Part shown: positions 11,834-22,955 of the stretch, one piece after another
Layout: each line of letters starts with the position of its first letter
Position numbering within the stretch: position 1 is the stretch's first letter
Source of the DNA: Serpula lacrymans var. lacrymans S7.9
Taxonomy: Eukaryota; Basidiomycota; Agaricomycetes; Boletales; Serpulaceae
Direction of reading: 5' to 3'
Assembly: GCF_000218685.1 (NCBI RefSeq)
Contig: NW_006763303.1
Location: 861,462 to 925,461 of the forward strand
DNA: 64,000 nucleotides
The notes under the pieces: generated by a model
What the model was told of the DNA's origin: nothing
Seen by the model: the letters and a program-made list of their open reading frames with translations, nothing else
The model's database searches: none
Made by a program: the position numbers and the translations under genes

Positions 11834-12276
11834 GGTGTGTGGTGGTGGGATATGGGATGGAGCAGGTGCGGCAGGGAGTATCTGTGGAGTGGGAGGTGGT
11901 ACCGGGTCGCTGCCTGCTGCAAACTCTTCAAAGTCGTTCTCGTCGTAGATGTTTTCTACGGTTACTGGGGGATTGTGTTGTGTTGTGGGCAGTAGCTGTG
12001 GGTGGCTTCCTGCGTAGTACTGTAGCCAACGTGTTCTGGCTTCGTAGAAAGCGTCTGCTTGTTCTCTGGTGTGGAGTCGGGTTACGTCTGGTTGGGGAAA
12101 GGGAGGTGGTGCTGCTATCCTTTCTTGTTGGGATGACGTTGGTGGGGTTGCTGTTTGTGGGTTGTCTGAGCTTCCTCTTGCTCTCTGGGATCTGGTTGTT
12201 GGTCGTTGCGACGTTTTGTCGACTTTTTCTTCCCAAACCTAAATAGGTGGGACTTCTGGTTAGAATACGATTCTTT

Positions 12277-12691
12277 TGTTACGCATGAAGTGCTTAACAA
12301 AGTCTGAGGGTTTGTCGAGGTTTGTAAAGAGACTTATCCAAAGACAAGTTCGAGAACGTAGTTCTGAGTGGAGGTTTTTCCAACGGGAGTTGGTCTTCTT
12401 CTGAATAGAAGTCTGATCTTAGGAGTCTAGCTTTGTAAGCGTAAACTGCATAGAATCATATTGGAGAATACTACTGCTGTTACATGGTATTTATAGTGGA
12501 AAGGAATCGGTGATAGGAGTTAGGTCCTATCTAGGGCAGGTCCGTCTGTTGAAGACTAAGTACTATAATAGGTACTGTAAATGCGAGAGGAATGGAATTG
12601 TACATGAAGGAAATGAGTCATCGGTCCGATGGTATAACCAATGAGTAAAAAGAAATGAGTAGTCCTTAAATGTCCAATAGAGATCGTAACA
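12277..12691 (-). repeat. gypsy 5' LTR (415 bp)
   Basis: Same length and termini as 5677-6091. It ends at the second GCGGT target-site copy. On the element's strand this is the upstream LTR and would hold the promoter. Confidence 0.92.
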
Positions 12692-13006
12692 GCGGTTATG
12701 CATGCAACGAAGGAGATCCTATGGACGTGAATGTTCATCAGCGAACTATTTAGAGAGGACCTACATCCAACAGAGTTGCACTGTGACAACCAATCAGCGA
12801 TTGCACTATCCAAGGATAGCCTATATCACGCACACACCAAGTATATTGATATACACTATCACTTTACCCGACATGCTATTGAGGATGGAAAGATCAAAAT
12901 TAACTACTGTCCAACCGAAGACATGACAGCAGATATACTCACAAAAGCTCTACCCTCCGCAAAGGTCAAACACTTTGCTAGTGCCCTTGGACTCCATACA
13001 GCTTGA
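12692..13006 (+). pseudogene. copia-2 RNase H, right piece
   Basis: Continuation of the RNase H domain after the gypsy insertion. It starts with the second copy of the target duplication (12692-12696) and ends with the typical copia C-terminus (C-D-N-Q-S-A-I, then A-D-I-L-T-K-A-L-P) and a TGA at 13004-13006. The frame is open except for a short disturbed stretch near 12715-12735. Confidence 0.85.
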
Positions 13007-13013
13007 GGGGGAG

Positions 13014-13580
13014 TGTTGGAAATATGAGAGAAGCAAGCTTTACTTGAAGAGGAGAAGTGGTAAGATCGCCAAACTAGGCAGGCCTAGTATACGAAGTGGC
13101 TCGTGTGCCATCAGATACCAATATCTCATTTAGTTCCATTCTTAGATATATAGTAACTTTTTTTGTTGATTGTTATGATACACAATTTTTGGACCTTTGA
13201 ATTTCATTCTCCTCTTTAACTTTCTTCTATAGTTTTCACACACTGTGCCATGCGGCACTTTCCATTTTGTTCAAACTCCACCTTCTTGCACTGCACTGCC
13301 TTTTCCTTATTTTAGCTACAAGTCTCTCACGCAGTGGAGCTGGTTGCACGGGCTGTGCCCCATGACATCATCAGCCACTGCCTCCATCAACTGTACAGTA
13401 CACATGTACAAACAAACCTGTAGTAGTATATATACCCCAATAGAAGGAGACTCCTGAGTGAGTCCTCCTGTTGTTTACCCACAACTGACTTGGTCCTATC
13501 TAAAGGGTAACCACTCCCCTCACTTCTTTATAGCTTTGTCTGAGTTGTGCGCCAGAGTATACAAACTCTTGGTTGTTACA
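13014..13580 (+). repeat. copia-2 3' LTR (567 bp)
   Basis: Begins TGTTGG right after the polypurine tract and ends TTGTTACA. A TATA-like TAGTATATATACCC occurs near 13423. Its downstream half is shared with the LTRs at 29006-29421 and, reversed, 35897-36407, including the tracts GTGGAGCTGGT and ACTCTTGGTTGT. Confidence 0.8.
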
Positions 13581-13768
13581 TTGATAGGGCACCTCAGAGC
13601 TTCCTCCAAACACTGAGCCTTCTCGTTATTTGCTAGATCCTCTAAAAGCTGCCCCTCCTTCAGCCTCCACAACATTGTTTTCACTCCCATCTGGAAGCGG
13701 CATATCCATGCCTGTTGGTTTGTCACTTGAGGTTCCTCATAATACTTTGACATTTTCTCCATCATCAA
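13581..13768 (-). pseudogene. unknown gene fragment cut by copia-2
   Basis: A minus-strand frame just outside the copia-2 LTR reads as ordinary protein (for example W-I-C-R-F-Q-M-G-V and L-E-D-L-A-N-N-E-K). It runs into the LTR at 13580, after which the sequence is LTR. This looks like an exon of a host or transposon gene disrupted by copia-2. No family recognised. Its continuation would lie left of the element, outside the window. Confidence 0.4.
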
Positions 13769-15391
13769 ATTCAGGTATTTCTCAACATTTCCAAGATATG
13801 CCTTATTATGTACCTATTAATCTCATACATAGTAATAATAGCATGTTTAATAGATATAATGTATTTTATTTTCTGCTGAAATCCTTCACTTTCATGGCTT
13901 GAAACTTGAAACAATGCACTTACCAGCAGTTTGATCATTTGGCGGAATCCTGCCGACGAGCTCCGCCCGATTTCGTCTGTGAGTGCCGCTGTGACCTAGT
14001 GTGACCGAAAGTTGCAGAACCATTCCAAAAGGTGTGTCGTCGTTTCGGTTTTGTTCCGCTGCCCCAACGCTTCTATTTCTTGCTTATTTTACTACATAGG
14101 CAGCTAGAAAACTAAAAATTGTATCTACTGGTCAAGTTCCGATGGCCTCAAGCTCAACGACTGGTGAGTAATTCAACTTCTCCTCAGACCAATGGCATCT
14201 ATTGTCCAGCCATAGTAGTAAAAACTGAATTGGTTTCAGACTAACTGATGCATTGATGTGTCATCCAACTCAACTCGGCTCATCTACCAGCAACACTATT
14301 TTGCAGTGGTACCACCCATTGTTACTTGGGTGGTGAGGTCGCAGTTAAAGGTCGCATCACGGAGAAAAAGGAATGTGAGTCACATTGTGTTTGTTTTACT
14401 GTTTTACACAAATGTGCTTTATGCCTTGCATCTAAATGTACACATATTTATCTTCATTATCGAAGTGCAGGTCTTATTATTCTGTAAGACAACAATCTGT
14501 ATGTCCCAGTCTCCTTTCCTAGATGTAACACATGCGCCAACAAAAACAGCCCATGCCATCATCAAAACCAGCACCAGCAGATCCATTGCTAAGCCTTTTT
14601 CCCAAAAATCCCGCCAACCATCGATGAATGTGTGGTTAATCAATAGCCAAGTCAATCGCTACCTGCCGGGGACAAGAAGTAGAAACTGTCATCATCTCTT
14701 CCCTTTATAATTGACCCTTCCTCTAGGTTATTTCCCCCGTCGAATTCTAAGCCTGCATACAATGATTAACCCATGAAATGCTTTTGCCAAAATAATGCAA
14801 CATTCCGACCTGGAGATTTTACGGAAGCTGCGAAGGTCATCACCACAAGGGATGCAACACAGAGGAAGGTGCTGACGCGAATGAATCCCATCGGATGGTT
14901 TCAGTGTTTCAATTGGAGCGAGATGTTGTCTGTGAAGTTTTGGATGAAGTTGAGGCTCCCTTTTTAAACCTCTCCATCGAGTCACAACTGCGGGCCCTTG
15001 CTTTACCCGAGTCAACGATTCCGTTCATCAGCTTGCAGTGTCTTTGCATTGCGGTGTATCAACGGTGTATCGGTGTAGTAATGATATTCTAATAATGGCT
15101 GAGACCGACACGAATGCACAGATTTTGTTGTGTGATTGCTCATAAACTGCAAATAGTATTATAGTACAGGTATCAACGACTGACCGTGGAATGAATTGGA
15201 CTGCCTCAGTGCTTACTATGGAACATTCTCATCCACAAAATACAAATATTCTCTATTCATCGACAACCCATTAATACAATGTGACGATCAAAGATTCTTT
15301 CAGTTCGCGGCATCACACAAGCTCCGCGTTCTCAGAGGCTGAGCAGTGAGCTGGCGTTGAAAAAGGCTTTTAAAGGTAGTCCTGTCTGGGC
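13769..15391. other. no confident gene
   Basis: AT-rich sequence with only short frames on both strands. Several short GT...AG-like intervals suggest gene debris, but no protein motif could be followed. The part next to 15391 is the 3' flank of the serine hydrolase gene on the minus strand. Confidence 0.4.
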
Positions 15392-17380
15392 CTAGCGAGA
15401 TGGATACGATTGATATGGACGCTTTAACTCCGTCCCAGTAGCCGGAAGGTGAAGGATGGTATCATTTCCTGTGCGTGTAACACGCAAAGAGTTGACTGAA
15501 TAACCATCAATGTATCCAAAGCCATCGAGACCAACCCACGAAAACAAACAGCCGTCTGCCTCGGGGGATATTGCGAGCCTACAAGGAATCAGCACGGGTA
15601 TGTCGTACAGCGCGCTGAATACTTACTTAAACTCATCCTCTCCAGAAGACCAGAGCGGTACTTTCGTCGGATGTTTGCCTTGATGCATGACAGATAGAAC
15701 ATTTGTTCCGTTCAATAAGAACTGAGTGACAAAAAGAGACCCTTCTTCTAGCACAATGGTAACTGTTCCTTGGCCATCATCCGAGAGCCACGTCCCGACC
15801 AACAAATCACGAGTAGCATTCTCAAGTGCCAAGCCGAATGCAGGCTGCAAGTTTTCGATAATGATATTTATGAGTGGAATAATCCCCACGGTTGGGCCTG
15901 TGGTGAGAACAACGATACCATACGAGTTGACTGGATTCATAGTGAACGCTGAGTGGTATCCCGCCAGATTGCCAACTGCATTCAAGACGTTAGCTGAGAC
16001 AGAATCCAATATCAGCACCCTTACGAACACTTCTGATAGATCTTTTGTGATCGTCCGTATGAATCATGGGATTTATATATCTCCCAAAGAGCGCCTACTT
16101 CAGAGAAATCATCGAACCACACGTGTATGGGTCGCACCCACTCTCTCATGGTATAGGAAGAAATCAGACTTTTAGGTCCAGATGGGTTGAGGAAAGTCTG
16201 CATCAGTTTGGTTAGGTCGGATAATGAACCGTATTGACCGCCTGCGGGATTTGTCGCGTCCCCGAAATCCTGGTCCTATGGATGAACTTCGTTAAGTTTG
16301 AGAGGTCTCAGATAGATGATCAACGTACTGCCTCTACAGTCACCATAGAAGCTACAGCAACGTGTGGTTGGTTGATTTCTGTGAGCAAAAAAGAACTCCC
16401 ATTGAGCCCTAGAGGATCGAAGATGTCGCGCTGGAGGAGTTCGGCATGCGTTTGAGGCGAATCACCTCCTTCAAACGCTCGACTGGCAGCTACATTGGCC
16501 AGACCAAGAAGAGAAAAACCAGTGTTCGAGTAAATGGGGTACGTATATGGTGGGACGATAAGTTGGTTATGTGCAATTGCATCGAAGAATTGTTCATGAC
16601 TGGGAAAGGGCAGGCCATTGTAATGCGGTGGGCCGGCACCATCCAGGGATTTTGGCCAGGCTTTACTAGAGTCACCTGGAGGCCAGTCTCTCCCTAGTCC
16701 AGACATATGACTCATAAGCTGACGAAAAGTTAGCGGATCATCTTCTGGTGTATACGATAGCTGCGGCAGAAATTTCTTGACGGGATCGTCCCTGTCCACG
16801 AAAAAAATTGACAGTAAAGTCAGTGGAAGGGTATATGCGTGCGAGTCTTGGAGTCCACAAACAGGTTCAGTGCTCCACGGTCACGCAAGATATAGGTTTC
16901 CAGGACAGTAGTTAACTTCGAAATAGATGCCAGACGATAGATAGTATGCCTGTCGACGGCCCTTTGATTTTCATCTTCCGTCTCGTTAGCACGCAATAGG
17001 CCCCAAAAGCCGTCATAAATGGGGCCGTCCGATGTGACGACAGCTACGCTCATGCTGTCGATCCCACCCGCTGCGAAACGAGCAGATAAAGCATGTTCGA
17101 GTTTCGGTAAAGCCTCCCTGATGACTAAATCCGAAGGTGACGGGGGACTCTTGGCAAGGACTGGAGGTAAGGGAAAACGACATGGATGCAATGCACGACT
17201 ATGGTTATGAGTCCTTTGGGAAACGCTGTTGAGCGGCTCGAGCCCTAGTCTTTGGGAAAGATAAAGTACAAGAGCAAGTAAAACTCCGTTCAAGAGAAAA
17301 CTCCATCGCGGTGTCCGAAACTGTATGTGGCTGCCCGGGCCAGTATGAGTTGGTGGCTTGCCAACGGTGTGCTTTTCCAT
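15392..17380 (-). CDS. beta-lactamase-like serine hydrolase, paralogue 1 (5 exons)
   Basis: Exons (minus strand): 17380-16863, 16791-16329, 16275-16029, 15975-15627, 15578-15392, with introns of 48-71 bp. The join restores one protein of about 587 residues. An N-terminal hydrophobic stretch (residues ~30-46) suggests a membrane anchor or signal. The serine-hydrolase S12 (class C beta-lactamase) motifs are present: S-I-S-K for the nucleophile motif S-x-x-K, and Y-S-N for Y-x-N. The usual K/H-T-G element may be represented by G-Y-H-S-A. A beta-rich C-terminal domain follows, as in fungal ARB_00930-like proteins. Substrate unknown; such fungal proteins can be esterases, amidases or transferases. 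The third intron uses a GTTCGT donor. It forms a tandem pair with the next gene. Confidence 0.85.
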
Positions 17381-17669
17381 GTAAGTAGTACAAGAACAGA
17401 CTTGGTTGGGATGTATACGTCTTATTTATGCACGACTCGGCGCCTGTTCACTGGGTAATGCGCAGCGCTTCAAAAAATCGGACCATTGATCATGAACTTC
17501 GTCAAGTTCGAAGTACTGATTCGGTTAATTCCACTGAAATTGAAATAAGGATATATAGCAACGACCATCCTGTTCGTACGGGAAAGTGCGACAGGATACA
17601 ACTTAAAAGGATGGAAAATGTTAAAAATAATAAAAAGGCTATTCGGTACTCCTCTGCTCATTCATACTC

Positions 17670-19627
17670 CTACTGGCGTTTCAACTCCGTTCCAGTAGCA
17701 GGAAGAAGAAGAGTAGTATTGTTTCCAGTCCGTGAAACGCGCAATAAGTTGACCGAGTAGCCATCGATATATCCATATCCATCCAGACCGACCCATAAGA
17801 CTTCACAGCCGTTTTGTCCAGAAGAAACTGCGAGCCTATCAAGGCATTAGTGGATGGGTATCTTGATGTGTAATTTTACTTACTTATACTCGTCCACGCT
17901 GGTGGACCAGAGGGGTAGTTGCGTTGAATCTCCATCACTTTCCATTACATATAAAACGTCTGTTCCATTGAGCGTGAAGTTGGTGACGAAAAGAGACCAT
18001 TCTTCGATCACAATGGTGATTTCCCCTTGTCCATCGTCCGAGCGCCATGACCCGACCAGCAGGTCGCTAGTAGCGCTCTCAAGTGCAGTGTCGAATGCAG
18101 ACTGCACCTGTTCGATAACCAAATTTGTGAGAGGAACGGGCTCCGAAAGATTTCCAGTGGTGAGCACAATTACACCATACGAATTGATTGGATTGATCGT
18201 CCATGCTGAGTGATATCCAACCAAATCTCCTGCTGTATTGGAGCATTAATGATGACAGTATTCAACCGAGCATAAGATGAATACGAACATTTCTGATACA
18301 CAAGTTGTTCTCGTCCATACGAATCTTGGGCTTGGAAGATCTCCCAAAGCGCACCCACAGCTGAGTTATCGGGCCATACATACATGGGCCTCATCCACTC
18401 TCTTACCGTATATGGAGAAATGAGACTCTCAGGCCTGGTTGGGTCGAGGAACGTCTGCATCAATTTGACCAGATCAGATATCGAGCTGAATTGGCCGCCA
18501 TATGGGTTTGTCGCGTCCCCGAAATCTAGATCCTATCGATACATTCTGGTTAAATCCACCCGCGTGCATATGGACTGTCAACGTACCGCCTCAAGCGTCT
18601 CCACAGAAGCCACGACAACGTGTGGCTTGTTGACATCCGTCAAAAAAAAGGAGCTTCCATTGAGACCTAGAGGATCAAATATATCGCGCTTGACAAGCTC
18701 AGCGTGTGTCGTAGGTGAACCCGAGCCTTCAAATGCTTCATTGGCAGCGACGTTGGTGATGCCGAGGAGAGAGTAACCTGTGTTCGAATAAATGGGGTAC
18801 GTATATGGTGGAGCAATGAGAGGATCGTATGCGATGGCGTCGTATACATCTTGATGGGTGGGAAAGGGTTGGCCATTATAATATAGTGGGCCTGCTCCAC
18901 CGAGCGTCTTCGGCCAAGCGTTGCTAGTATTGCCAGGAGGCCAGTCCCTTCCTAGCCCCGACATATGACTCATAAGCTGACGAAAGGTCATTGGATCCTC
19001 TTCTGGAATATAGGTGAGCTGTGGTATATATTTCTTAACTGAATCATCCCTGATTACGGATATAAAGAACAGAGAAGTCAGCGAATGGCCCCCGCTAAGT
19101 TTGGATGAAATGAAAAACAGGTTCAGTACACCTCGGTTGCGTAAAATGTACGTCTCGAGAGCAGTAATTAGTTTCGAACCAGACCCAAGACGATAGATGG
19201 AATTCCTGTCAACTGTGCCCCGGAGTGCAGCATCTGTTTCGTTAGCACGCTTTACGCCCCAGAAGCCTTCGTAGACAGAGCCATTGGATGTCACAACGGC
19301 TACACTTATGCTATCGACTCCAGACTCATTCAGTGCGCTGAATTGTAAAGATAGAACGCTGTCAAGTTTCTGTGCTGCACTACTGATGACCGATGGGGCT
19401 GGAGGGTTTTTTGCGAGAAGCGGCGGCAAGGGAACACTATATGACTGTGAACTGTTCCCAATACGTCGCGTCTGAGGATGAGCACGTACGACGCTTTCAA
19501 GCCCAAAGCTTTGGGTGAGATAAAGCACGAGAGCAAATGAGACCCCTCGTAACAGATGATTCCTTCGCGGGATCCCAAAGTGTGTCGAGTGCGCGGAGCT
19601 TGGGTTCATCACTTTCCTCGAGGTCAC
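17670..19627 (-). CDS. beta-lactamase-like serine hydrolase, paralogue 2 (5 exons)
   Basis: Exons (minus strand): 19627-19119, 19049-18587, 18532-18289, 18232-17884, 17835-17670, with introns at exactly the same protein positions as paralogue 1 and the same GTTCGT donor for intron 3. Features: an N-terminal hydrophobic anchor (residues ~25-42), S-G-S-K as the nucleophile motif, Y-S-N as second motif, G-Y-H-S-A near the third, and the same C-terminal beta-rich domain ending L-P-A-T-G-T-E-L-K-R. The intron-exon identity shows a tandem duplication. Probably secreted or membrane-anchored; substrate not known. Confidence 0.85.
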
Positions 19628-20022
19628 GGTGAGTGGAGCAAACTGGGTTAGAGTAAACTGAACACTTTATACTGCGTCTCGAACGCTAACATTTTTAAAC
19701 GATGACATAGTAGTACTGCGATTGCACTGTGTTAAGCTGTGCTTTGCGATGATTAAATTTAACCAACACAGCCTTCATTACCTCAAGAACAGGAAGACTT
19801 TGGTTGCAACTTGGCTTAAAAATGATGCGGTAACATATGTTTGAATAACGACCCACAAATTAGTTACCCAGTAATTCACGGTGCAAATTCCCCGTCAGTT
19901 GACTCTCTCGAGTCAAACAGCTTTAGAACCACCGCTCCGCTCGGCGAGCTCAAGAAGGGCATACATAGTAGTTGGTCGCGTCTTTCCAATGAGAAAACAG
20001 GTAATATCGACACGTCGAGAAA
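19628..20022. other. intergenic, promoter side of paralogue 2
   Basis: Contains the 5' flank of paralogue 2 and the 3' flank of the TAF8-like gene, both on the minus strand. No further gene seen. Confidence 0.5.
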
Positions 20023-21697
20023 TCATCCTGACTTCCCAGGTCGCCCACCCAGTGAAAGTGCCACCGACGGTGAGCTAAATGTTCCAACCCTGCTCCGACG
20101 ACCAACAGGTAGAGCTTCTTGATAGTGCTTCGCATCATACTCCCAAGTAGCAAACAACTGCGCATCAGGCAGCACATTTGATGAAACTTCTTTCCCATTT
20201 TGAGAACCACTCGCGTCTGGGTCTTTATTAGGGTGTGACGTGGGAGTTCCAGCGCCTACCAACGTCCCCGAATTCGCGTTCCAAGGGGCATTCACGCCAG
20301 GGCCATAGTGTAGCTTTTGTGTTCCTCTTTGCAAAGCTGGAGGGTGTGCGAGACGCGTGGTTCTGATGTAAACAGAACCCTGTGTAGCAATGCATCAAAA
20401 CTTTGCTTGATATTTCGAAAACGGAAATTTCTTACCGGTAACACTTGTCGAGCAAGGTCTGGTATGCGTGATGCATGCCGTGATGCCAGAAATATTGAGC
20501 GTTCGTTTGTAAATACTGGCCGCGGAGGCGTTGGAGGATACGGGAAACGCTTTTCTGGTTCTTTCGCCTCATCTTTTCCAGCGCGATTGTCCTGTAGAGC
20601 AGTGAGAGGGACAGCATAGGTAGGTCCGATTGGAGTGACTCTAGGAGGACAAGGTGTGACGCTGGAGTATAGACTATCAGGGGCAGTCCATCGCGAGTTT
20701 TCTTGAGTTTGTGATAGCAAAGCCATAGAGATCTTGTGCTTGGAAGGATTTACGGAGGTGGTATGCGGTGGTGGCTGTGTTAGGATGTGATGATAAGCCG
20801 CGATAAGAGATGGGTGGGTTGATGGAGTCTGTGACGACGAATTTCGTATAGGGGGTCCAGATGGTGGGTGAGAGGGAAGATGCCACTCTGGCTGTGACGC
20901 AAGGGTTGACTGAGAATATGAGACCTGCGTGATGTAATCAGGGATGGCGGTTGAAGATACATGTTGAGGAAGCGGTGAAGGGGGGCGTTCTACTTTTACA
21001 GGGTGAGGAACAGATGGCGATGGAGGTTTTTGGACCTCTTTAGAATTTTCATGAGGAAATGGAGGTAGAAATGATGGGACGTGTGGATACTTCTCGTTCC
21101 AATGAGATGGAGGAGGGGGCATCGGATGAGTGTGTCCATTTAGGAGAGGAGCCATTTTCATGTCTTCATCCTCAGATTCCTCGTCATCCTCGTCTGGCAA
21201 ATCGTACTCAGGAAGTGGTGCATAGACGAGGGGTATTGCCCTGTCTTTGCTAGATTCGAGGCCGTCCATGAGATAGACTACAATATCATCTGTACATGCA
21301 CGCGAATAGACGAAGCATATGGTCACTGACCATTGTACTCCTGCAGCTCTTCTGATCTCTTCGCACTACGGGCCACATACCTTCCAAGCTCCAGCCCTTC
21401 CGAGCTACAGTATGCACTGAGCTCGTCCATACTCATACCCAGTTCATCGAGCGCCCATAGTGCATCATGTACCGTAGGAGTTGGCCTGCCTGCGTGCTCG
21501 GCGTATTTTCCACATGTCGAGGACAAAATAGTCAGAAAGCGAGACAAAATGTCTGCCAATATTGAGGATGCTTGCAGAGAAGAACGTGAAAAGCTATGAG
21601 CATGTAGAGTTTTCAGTATAACAGACTCTAAAACCGCTGAGGGTGTGGCTTGGACAGACATGAAGTGATTATGGAGTGTGACAGTAACGCGACGCAA
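20023..21697 (-). CDS. TAF8: TFIID subunit TAF8-like, histone-fold protein (3 exons)
   Basis: Exons (minus strand): 21697-21331, 21277-20436, 20379-20023. The first exon encodes a histone-fold (bromodomain-associated, Bromo_TP) domain with the pattern Y-A-E-H-A-G-R-P-T-P-T-V-H-D-A. The second has the acidic P-L-P-E-Y-D-L-P segment and the V-P-S-F-L-P-P-F-P motif typical of TAF8 C-terminal regions, followed by a long Pro/Ser-rich part. TAF8 belongs to the general transcription factor TFIID and pairs with TAF10. TAF3 has a similar fold and cannot be excluded. The second in-frame Met (residue 13, about 21661) is an equally good start. Divergent from the SRAP gene. Confidence 0.75.
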
Positions 21698-21794
21698 GGA
21701 ACCCCGTCACGATATTAGACCGGAGTTTTAATCACGCCAGCCCCTAATTGACACATTCCTGTCTTGGTTGGCTACAACAACCATCCAGTCCAGT
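21698..21794. promoter_or_regulatory. shared 97-bp divergent promoter gap
   Basis: The start codons of the TAF8-like gene (minus) and the SRAP gene (plus) are only 97 bp apart, so transcription must start within this interval or inside the neighbour. No clear TATA box. Confidence 0.5.
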
Positions 21795-22955
21795 ATGTGT
21801 GGACGTTTTGCTTTGGGTCTGCGAGTAAGTCTGAGCTAGCAATTTAAAATGTAACGTACGCTGATGTCGGACCATAGCACGATGAGATACAGGCATTGCC
21901 AGGATATCCTAATATGCAAGTAGACGAATGGGTTGACCAAGAGCATTTTGTGGTTAGCTCTGCGCTTAATCGCACCAAGCATATTACCCGACTTATAAAC
22001 TAATACAGCCACGCTATAATATTGCTCCGCACACCAATGCTCCTGTCGTACGAAGAAGAGACTCTGCAAATTCAGAATTAATGTTGCAAACTATGCACTG
22101 GGGCTTTCAGTGGAGCAAAGAGAATGAAAAATCACAAAATGCTATCAATGCTCGTACTGAAACTATACTCGAAGGCGTTGGTGTCTGGAATAAGGTGAGA
22201 GGCAAGAAACGATGTGTGGTTGTGTGTCAAGGGTACATGTTCACCTTGCACGGATTGCCATACGTTCCTAATCAAAATTTAGGTATTATGAATGGCTTAA
22301 GAAAGGCAAAGACAGATTCCCTCACTTTACTCAGCATGGTGATGGTAAAATAATGCTGCTGGCTGGTCTGTACGACTCGGTAGCAGTCGAAGGTAGGTTT
22401 ATCAGTCTGATTATAATAATACGCTGCTCAACTCGATTATCGGTTTAAAATTCTGGCTTCCTTTTATGCAGGAGAGAGTAGGCCACTGTGTGAATTTGCC
22501 ATTGTGACCACAGACGCCTCGAAAGAACTAAGCTGGCTACATGACCGTCAACCTCTTATATTGACATCACAGGAGGAAATTGACTCTTGGCTTGATACTT
22601 CTTCGCAGTCTTGGAATCCCAAACTCCAAGCTATGATGAGACCATATCACGATGAAGAAGCTCCCCTGAAATGGTAAACCTGATAACATTCATTGCGTTA
22701 GATGTTCTGAGCATTCTCTTCCCTAGTTATCAAGTGCCAAAGGAGGTAGGCAGAGTAGGGGCCGAGTCTGCCACTTACATTCAACCTTTGTCTAGTCGGA
22801 AAGATGGAATTCAAGCCATGTTTGCTCGACAAAGGTTGAATCGGGATCCCAAGTACATCAAGCCATCAGAAACAAAACCTTTAAGGCGCAAACGAAGTTC
22901 TTCGCCTACGCTTACTGATGGAATACAAATCGTGAAGAAAGACAAAAGGTCATGA
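21795..22955 (+). CDS. HMCES: SRAP-domain protein, HMCES homologue (6 exons)
   Basis: Exons: 21795-21824, 21878-21952, 22009-22232, 22283-22392, 22472-22673, 22737-22955. The joined protein starts M-C-G-R-F, so Cys2 becomes the N-terminal catalytic residue after Met removal. It then has P-R-Y-N-I-A-P, W-G-F, N-A-R-T-E-T and C-Q-G-Y-Y-E-W, and P-H-F with the conserved His, all hallmarks of the SRAP family (HMCES/YedK). The family forms a protein-DNA crosslink with abasic sites in single-stranded DNA during replication. The C-terminal tail contains G-I-Q-A-M-F, reminiscent of a PCNA-binding motif but not exact. One junction (22673/22737) gives Cys where related proteins usually have Trp, so that splice site deserves checking. 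Confidence 0.88.

Larger units (their letters stand above)
5677..12691 (-). mobile_element. Ty3/gypsy chromovirus-type element with both LTRs
   Basis: A complete-length minus-strand element of 7,015 bp. LTRs at 5677-6091 and 12277-12691 start TG and end CA, and a 5-bp duplication GCGGT flanks it (5672-5676 and 12692-12696). Transcription order is right to left: gag, protease, reverse transcriptase, RNase H, integrase, chromodomain, then an additional 3' frame. Several nonsense codons make this copy non-autonomous. A primer-binding site after the 5' LTR (12276 downward) was not recognised. Confidence 0.95.
4633..13580 (+). mobile_element. copia-2: older copia element, split by a gypsy insertion
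   Basis: Its remnants are a reverse-transcriptase/RNase H piece at about 4660-5676, the rest of RNase H at 12692-13006, a purine tract (GAGGGGGAG, 13005-13013) and a 3' LTR at 13014-13580. The 5' part is absent or lies before the window, beyond copia-1. The two coding pieces join in register once the 7,015-bp gypsy element and one copy of GCGGT are removed. Confidence 0.85.

Noticed and set aside
12248..12276. Primer-binding site after the gypsy 5' LTR
   Set aside because: No clear match to a tRNA 3' end could be read. Self-priming is possible but cannot be shown here.
14419..14655. Possible membrane-protein gene on the minus strand
   Set aside because: A single short hydrophobic frame with no start context, homologous motif or supporting splice sites.
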